From contig NZ_FOUA01000004.1 in NCBI RefSeq assembly GCF_900114735.1, forward strand, positions 239,440 to 303,439: DNA of 64,000 bases, given 5' to 3'. Position 1 is the stretch's first letter, and every line of letters starts with the position of its first letter. The stretch is from Halopseudomonas bauzanensis. Its GTDB lineage: Bacteria; Pseudomonadota; Gammaproteobacteria; Pseudomonadales; Pseudomonadaceae. The position numbers and the translations under genes were made by a program. Below, in pieces: positions 59,351-64,000 of this stretch. A model generated the notes under the pieces. The model saw only the letters and a program-made list of their open reading frames with translations, did not search any database and was not told where the DNA came from.

Positions 59351-59785
59351 TCAGGCGCTGACAATCGCCTTGCCATACAACTCGATGAACTCAGGAGGCA
59401 TCCGTCGCGGCCGCCCGCTACTGAGCTCGACACAGGCGAACGTGGTATTGGCACGCAACAGCGTAGCGCCATCGCGCGGCCGGCATAGTTGAAATTGGCG
59501 CGTCATGCGCAGTTTGCTGTCCCAGCTGACGATCCAGGTGCCCATCTGCAGTTCTTCATCCAGGTAACCCGCGGCCAGATAATCGATCTCGTGGCGCACC
59601 ACCACCATCGCCCGGTCCAGTTGCTGATATTCGTCCAGGCCCAGGCCGAGCGACCTGGAATGCCGCCAGGCGCAACGCTCCAGCCAGCGCACATAGACAG
59701 CATTGTTGGCGTGTCCCAGCTCGTCGATATCCTCTGGCTGCACACGAATCTCATCGATAAAGGGGGTTTCCAGATCCCATTTCAC
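59351..59785 (-). CDS. YbgC/4HBT-type hotdog thioesterase
   Basis: A 144-residue hotdog protein. DIDELGHANNAVYVRWLERCAW near residue 15 is the 4-hydroxybenzoyl-CoA thioesterase signature (split: DELGHANNAVYV), where the Asp/His act on acyl-CoA or acyl-ACP thioesters. GTG at 59785 is the start, with GGGAG seven bases upstream; the frame runs open much further but that part has no family match. It is divergent from the lysine decarboxylase gene. Confidence 0.88.
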   Translation of the reverse strand: MKWDLETPFIDEIRVQPEDIDELGHANNAVYVRWLERCAWRHSRSLGLGLDEYQQLDRAMVVVRHEIDYLAAGYLDEELQMGTWIVSWDSKLRMTRQFQLCRPRDGATLLRANTTFACVELSSGRPRRMPPEFIELYGKAIVSA

Positions 59786-59930
59786 ACTCGGTCTCCCGGC
59801 AAAGCACAACGTAGGGTGTGCAGCATACCATCCCCCGCCCCGGCAGCGGTGCCATGCTACCGCTGCAACGAGCTTGCCAATACCCCGTCGCAGCACAACA
59901 CTGTGAGATAGATCCCATACAGGAGGCGGC

Positions 59931-62186
59931 ATGTTCAAGCACCTGCATTTCCCGATTCTGGTCATCAATCCCGACTGCGGGCGCGGCAATGTCGCCGGCC
60001 AGCAACTCAATGAACTGTTCGATGCACTGGGTCACGAGGGCTTTGAAGTGCTGGCCACTACCTCCCTGGATGAAGGGCGGCTGGTTGCCGAAGCGCATCG
60101 CGGCCTGTCGTGCATTCTGTTCGGCGCTGAAAATGACGACCAGCACGGGCTGGAGCCGGTACGCAAGCTGTTCGCCGCCGCCCATTCGCGCTCGCCGGAA
60201 CTGCCGATCATGGCGCTGAGCACCGCCCAGGCCCTGGACAATCAGTTGTTGAGCAACCTGCGCGACCTGCACCAACTGCGCGGCATCATCTATCTGTTCG
60301 AAGACACCATGCCCTTTATCGCCGGCCAGATTGCCCGCACCGCCCGCGCCTACCTGTCGCAGCTATTGCCGCCATTCTTCAAGGCCCTGCTCGACTACAC
60401 CGGCCGCGCCAGCTATTCCTGGCACTCCCCCGGTCATGGCGGCGGCGTAGCTTTCCGCAAGAGCCCGGTGGGCCGGGCCTTCCATGACTTCTTTGGGGAA
60501 AATACGCTGCGTTCCGACCTCTCGGTATCGGTCCCGGGCCTGGGCTCGCTGCTGGATCACAACGGCCCCATCGCCGAGGCCGAGGCCAACACCGCCCGCA
60601 CCTTCGGCGCGGACCACAGCTTCTATGTGATCAATGGCACCTCCACCGCCAACAAGATCATCTGGCATGCCTTCGTCACCCGTGACGATGTGGTGCTGGT
60701 CGACCGCAACTGCCACAAATCGATTCTGCATGCCATCACCATGACCGGCGCCATTCCGGTGTACCTGACGGGCTCGCGCAACGACTACGGCATCATCGGT
60801 CCCATCAGCCTGGATTCGTTCTCACCCCAGAATCTGCGCCAGCGGCTGGCTGAACATCCGCTGCTGCAGGGCCGGGAGCCACGCATTCGCCTGGCCGTGC
60901 TGACCAACTCCACCTACGATGGGCTGTGCTACAACGCCGAGCTGATCAAGGACGAGTTGGAAGACGCGGTCGAAGTGCTGCATTTCGACGAAGCCTGGTA
61001 CGGCTACGCCGCCTTCCACGAGTTCTACGCCGGTCGCCACGGCATGGGCAGCAAGCGCGGCTTCGAGCGCGCCAAACATCCATTGGTGTTCGCCACCCAA
61101 TCACCACACAAGGTATTGGCTGCCCTGTCCCAGGCCTCGATCATCCTCGCCGAGAACAGCGTCGAGCAGCAGCTGGACGTAGAGCGCTTCAATGAAGCCT
61201 TCATGATGCATACCTCTACCTCGCCGCATTACGGCATCATCGCCTCGATCGACGTGGCCACCGGCATGATGGCCGGCGAACCCGGCCGCTCGCTGGTGCA
61301 GGAAACACTCGATGAGGCCCTGTCCTTCCGTCGCGCCATGCAGCAGACCGCCGAGCGACTGGAAGAGGACCAATGGTGGTTCGATGTCTGGGAGCCGGAA
61401 CAGGCCTTGGACAGCGAAGAATTGGAGGCCTGTGACTGGACGCTGGACCATCAGGCCGAATGGCACGGCTTCGGTGACATGGCCGACGACTACGCCCTGC
61501 TCGACCCGATCAAGGTCACCCTGCTCACCCCCGGTGTCGAAGAGCACGGCCGGCTGGGCCGTACCGGCATACCGGCTGCCATCGTCACCCGCTTCCTTGC
61601 CGAACGCGGGCTGGTAGTGGAGAAAACCGGCCTGTACTCCTTCCTGATCCTGTTCTCGCTGGGCATCACCAAAGGCAAATGGAGCGCTCTGGTCTCGGAA
61701 CTGCAGGAGTTCAAACGCCTCTATGACAGCAACGCCCCGCTCGACCTCACCCTGCCGGCCATCGCCCGCGGCGGCCACTACCCGGCGCTCGGCCTGCGCG
61801 ATCTCTGTCAGGAACTGCACCGCTTCTACAAGGAGCAGCGCATGGTGCGCGTGCTCCGGCAAATCTATACCGAACTGCCCGAGATCGTTGTGCGCCCCGC
61901 CGACGCCTGGCAACAGATGGTCCGTGGCCAGGTGGAAATGGTCCCGGTCGACGCCCTCGCCGGCCGCATCAGCGCCGTCATGCTCGTCCCCTACCCGCCC
62001 GGCATCCCGGTCATCATGCCCGGCGAACGCTTCCCTGATGACAGCAGCGCGATCACCGATTACCTGCGCATCGCCCTCGCCCAGGATCAGCAGTTCCCCG
62101 GATTTGAAAGCGATATACATGGGTTGCGGCCGATACTGCAGGAGGATGGGAGCATGCGGCACTTTGTGGATTGCCTGGTGGAGTGA
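59931..62186 (+). CDS. ldcA: Lysine decarboxylase, LdcA type (Orn/Lys/Arg family)
   Basis: A 751-residue PLP enzyme, the length of P. aeruginosa LdcA as I recall. An N-terminal receiver-like wing domain (residues 1-125) precedes the large PLP domain, with SWHSPGHGGGVAFRKSPVG near 165, NGTSTANKI near 240 and the Schiff-base Lys in FATQSPHKVLAAL near 390. The C-terminal domain starts near 600. It decarboxylates lysine to cadaverine in the cytoplasm; arginine or ornithine use cannot be excluded. The ATG has a strong AGGAGG box. No antiporter gene is adjacent, arguing against a CadBA-like acid operon. Confidence 0.9.
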   Translation: MFKHLHFPILVINPDCGRGNVAGQQLNELFDALGHEGFEVLATTSLDEGRLVAEAHRGLSCILFGAENDDQHGLEPVRKLFAAAHSRSPELPIMALSTAQALDNQLLSNLRDLHQLRGIIYLFEDTMPFIAGQIARTARAYLSQLLPPFFKALLDYTGRASYSWHSPGHGGGVAFRKSPVGRAFHDFFGENTLRSDLSVSVPGLGSLLDHNGPIAEAEANTARTFGADHSFYVINGTSTANKIIWHAFVTRDDVVLVDRNCHKSILHAITMTGAIPVYLTGSRNDYGIIGPISLDSFSPQNLRQRLAEHPLLQGREPRIRLAVLTNSTYDGLCYNAELIKDELEDAVEVLHFDEAWYGYAAFHEFYAGRHGMGSKRGFERAKHPLVFATQSPHKVLAALSQASIILAENSVEQQLDVERFNEAFMMHTSTSPHYGIIASIDVATGMMAGEPGRSLVQETLDEALSFRRAMQQTAERLEEDQWWFDVWEPEQALDSEELEACDWTLDHQAEWHGFGDMADDYALLDPIKVTLLTPGVEEHGRLGRTGIPAAIVTRFLAERGLVVEKTGLYSFLILFSLGITKGKWSALVSELQEFKRLYDSNAPLDLTLPAIARGGHYPALGLRDLCQELHRFYKEQRMVRVLRQIYTELPEIVVRPADAWQQMVRGQVEMVPVDALAGRISAVMLVPYPPGIPVIMPGERFPDDSSAITDYLRIALAQDQQFPGFESDIHGLRPILQEDGSMRHFVDCLVE

Positions 62187-62411
62187 TAAGGGGGCGACCA
62201 GCACGCACCGCTGAATACCCTCTACCAGCACCCATTGATCTTTCTACATTTCTTGAAAGAGGGCCGTCACCGGATTGAGGACCTATCCGTGCAAAGCGCT
62301 TCGTTTACCGATGGGTTTGACTGAAACATATCTGTCAGCTTTAGTTTAGATACCACTAAGCTCCTTTCCCGCCTGAACGCGTCACAACTCTCAAATGTGA
62401 GGCAGTAAAAT

Positions 62412-62825
62412 ATGCGCTATACACTTTTTGAACATCAGAAGAATGAAATTATTCTGATTGCTCGCATCCTGCTCATGATCCTGTTCATCATGTCAGGGTG
62501 GAGTAAGCTGACCGGCTTTTCGGGCACGGCGGGTTATCTGGAATCGCTGGGGGTGCCGGCGCCCATGCTGGCCGCCGCCATTGCCGTGATCATCGAGTTC
62601 TTTGTCGCCATCTTGATTCTGGTTGGGTTCTACACCCGCCCGCTGGCCTTTCTCTTCTTCTTGTTCGTACTGGGTACCGCTGTGATCGGACACGACTTCT
62701 GGACGATGGTCGATGCTGATCGAGCTGCCAACATGACTCAGTTTTTTAAGAACATGAGCATTGCCGGAGGGTTGTTATTGCTTGGGTTGACCGGTCCAGG
62801 CAAATATTCGGTTGATGGTCGCTAG
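62412..62825 (+). CDS. DoxX family membrane protein
   Basis: A 137-residue protein with four membrane helices and the DoxX pattern: ARILLMILFIMSGWSKLTGF near residue 17, YLESLGVPAP, and IGHDFWTM near residue 92. Some DoxX proteins work with quinone-linked redox enzymes or protect against oxidants; here no partner gene is adjacent. A 225-base gap upstream shows no feature I can name. Confidence 0.9.
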   Translation: MRYTLFEHQKNEIILIARILLMILFIMSGWSKLTGFSGTAGYLESLGVPAPMLAAAIAVIIEFFVAILILVGFYTRPLAFLFFLFVLGTAVIGHDFWTMVDADRAANMTQFFKNMSIAGGLLLLGLTGPGKYSVDGR

Positions 62826-62840
62826 TTTTGTGGCGTACTC

Positions 62841-62862
62841 AAGCCGGCTCAGATACCGGCTT
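62841..62862. terminator. Weak hairpin between DoxX gene and the broken TPR gene
   Basis: AAGCCGG/CCGGCTT forms a 7-bp stem with an 8-base loop, followed by GTATCTCT. It lies between convergent ends and may be a weak terminator of the DoxX gene. Confidence 0.45.
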
Positions 62863-62875
62863 GTATCTCTTGCAC

Positions 62876-63196
62876 TCAAGACAGCCTCTTCCTTTCCAGC
62901 CTTTTCAGAAAAACCGTCATCTCCTTGCCAGCCTGGACATCCCCCTTTTTCTCTGCGGCAGCCACTCCGTCTTCCTAGGCCAGCTGCGCTGCATCCAGAT
63001 CACCCGCCTCCTGATGCGCCTTGCCAAGCAGCTTCCAGGCTGCCGAATAACCGGGATCCTGCTCGATGCATTCGGCCAGATGAGTAACTGCCTGCGGATA
63101 GTCCGCTAGATCCAGATAGCACTTTCCCAGACTGAACCTCAGCAGGGGTGAGTCACGCCCTTTGGCGAGCATGGCCTCAAGCTGTCGAACATCCAT
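62876..63196 (-). pseudogene. TPR-repeat protein gene interrupted by an amber codon
   Basis: The gene starts well, with an AGGAGGTAAAA box and an ATG at 63196, and codes for a helical TPR-type protein (RFSLGKCYLDLADYPQAVTH, AAWKLLGKAHQEAGDLDAAQ). A TAG at 62975-62977 ends it after 73 residues. The same frame then continues for 32 codons, EDGVAAAEKKGDVQAGKEM through FLKRLERKRLS and a TGA at 62876. That is just the C-terminus expected of small Pseudomonas TPR proteins of about 105 residues. One base change (Trp TGG or Tyr TAC/TAT to TAG) explains it. An IS3-type element lies just upstream. Confidence 0.8.
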
Positions 63197-63255
63197 TTTT
63201 ACCTCCTACAACATCAGTGATCGCACCAATGTCGGGCCTGTACCGCTTACAGGGA

Positions 63256-64000
<745 letters not shown>

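Noticed and set aside
62975..62977. Amber codon read as a special amino acid
   Set aside because: Pyrrolysine insertion is not expected in this lineage and no supporting genes are seen. A point mutation is simpler.

Overview
The window reads as chromosomal DNA of a Pseudomonas-type gammaproteobacterium. Several blocks keep the gene order I recall from Pseudomonas aeruginosa: gltA/sdhCDAB/sucAB/lpd/sucCD/brnQ, htpG with a dienelactone hydrolase, dusA/tal/rssC/rssB/mlaA, and queF/ABC-2 transporter/fadE. The protein sequences fit the Pseudomonas/Halopseudomonas group; the genus is an inference from gene order and sequence feel, not from a search. I saw no rRNA, tRNA or CRISPR array.

Layout. 1-6.5 kb: a small accessory cluster with two paralogous DUF1302 outer-membrane-type proteins around an AraC-family regulator, plus a DUF1329 protein co-transcribed with the first DUF1302 gene. 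6.6-15 kb: a minus-strand nucleotide-sugar operon (galU, ugd-like, pgi, phosphomannomutase, galE, wbpM-like) that ends at a clear terminator and would supply precursors for surface polysaccharide; its ugd-like member has lost key catalytic residues. 15.2-21.2 kb: pyrC and rnt, then a TAXI-type TRAP transporter with a universal stress protein. 21.3-33.4 kb: DEAD-box helicase, dusA, tal, the RssB/RssC stress module, mlaA, a DUF4404 protein, queF, an ABC-2 exporter, a decayed MFS transporter tail and a large fadE. 33.4-44.3 kb: an Atm1-type ABC exporter, an uncharacterised polytopic transporter, dienelactone hydrolase, htpG with a very good heat-shock promoter, a membrane protein, two overlapping PaaI-type thioesterases, a small lipoprotein, a DUF599 protein and brnQ.

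44.5-57.6 kb is the central TCA block: sdhCDAB-sucAB-lpd-sucCD on the minus strand and gltA on the plus strand, with two well-formed sigma70-like promoters in the shared 345-base gap. Together these encode citrate synthase, 2-oxoglutarate dehydrogenase, succinyl-CoA synthetase and succinate dehydrogenase. 57.6-64 kb: small housekeeping genes (YkgJ, a beta-hydroxyacid dehydrogenase, PpnP, a thioesterase), an LdcA-type lysine decarboxylase and a DoxX protein. It ends with a TPR gene broken by an in-frame amber codon, next to an IS3-family element that runs off the window.

I found no clearly new multi-gene system. The best leads are the catalytically degenerate Ugd-like protein in an otherwise intact sugar operon, the DUF1302/DUF1329/AraC cluster with shared TGAATG/CATTCA inverted repeats in front of both DUF1302 genes, the RssB/RssC pair with a complete phosphatase site, and two visible cases of gene decay (MFS tail, TPR gene beside an IS).
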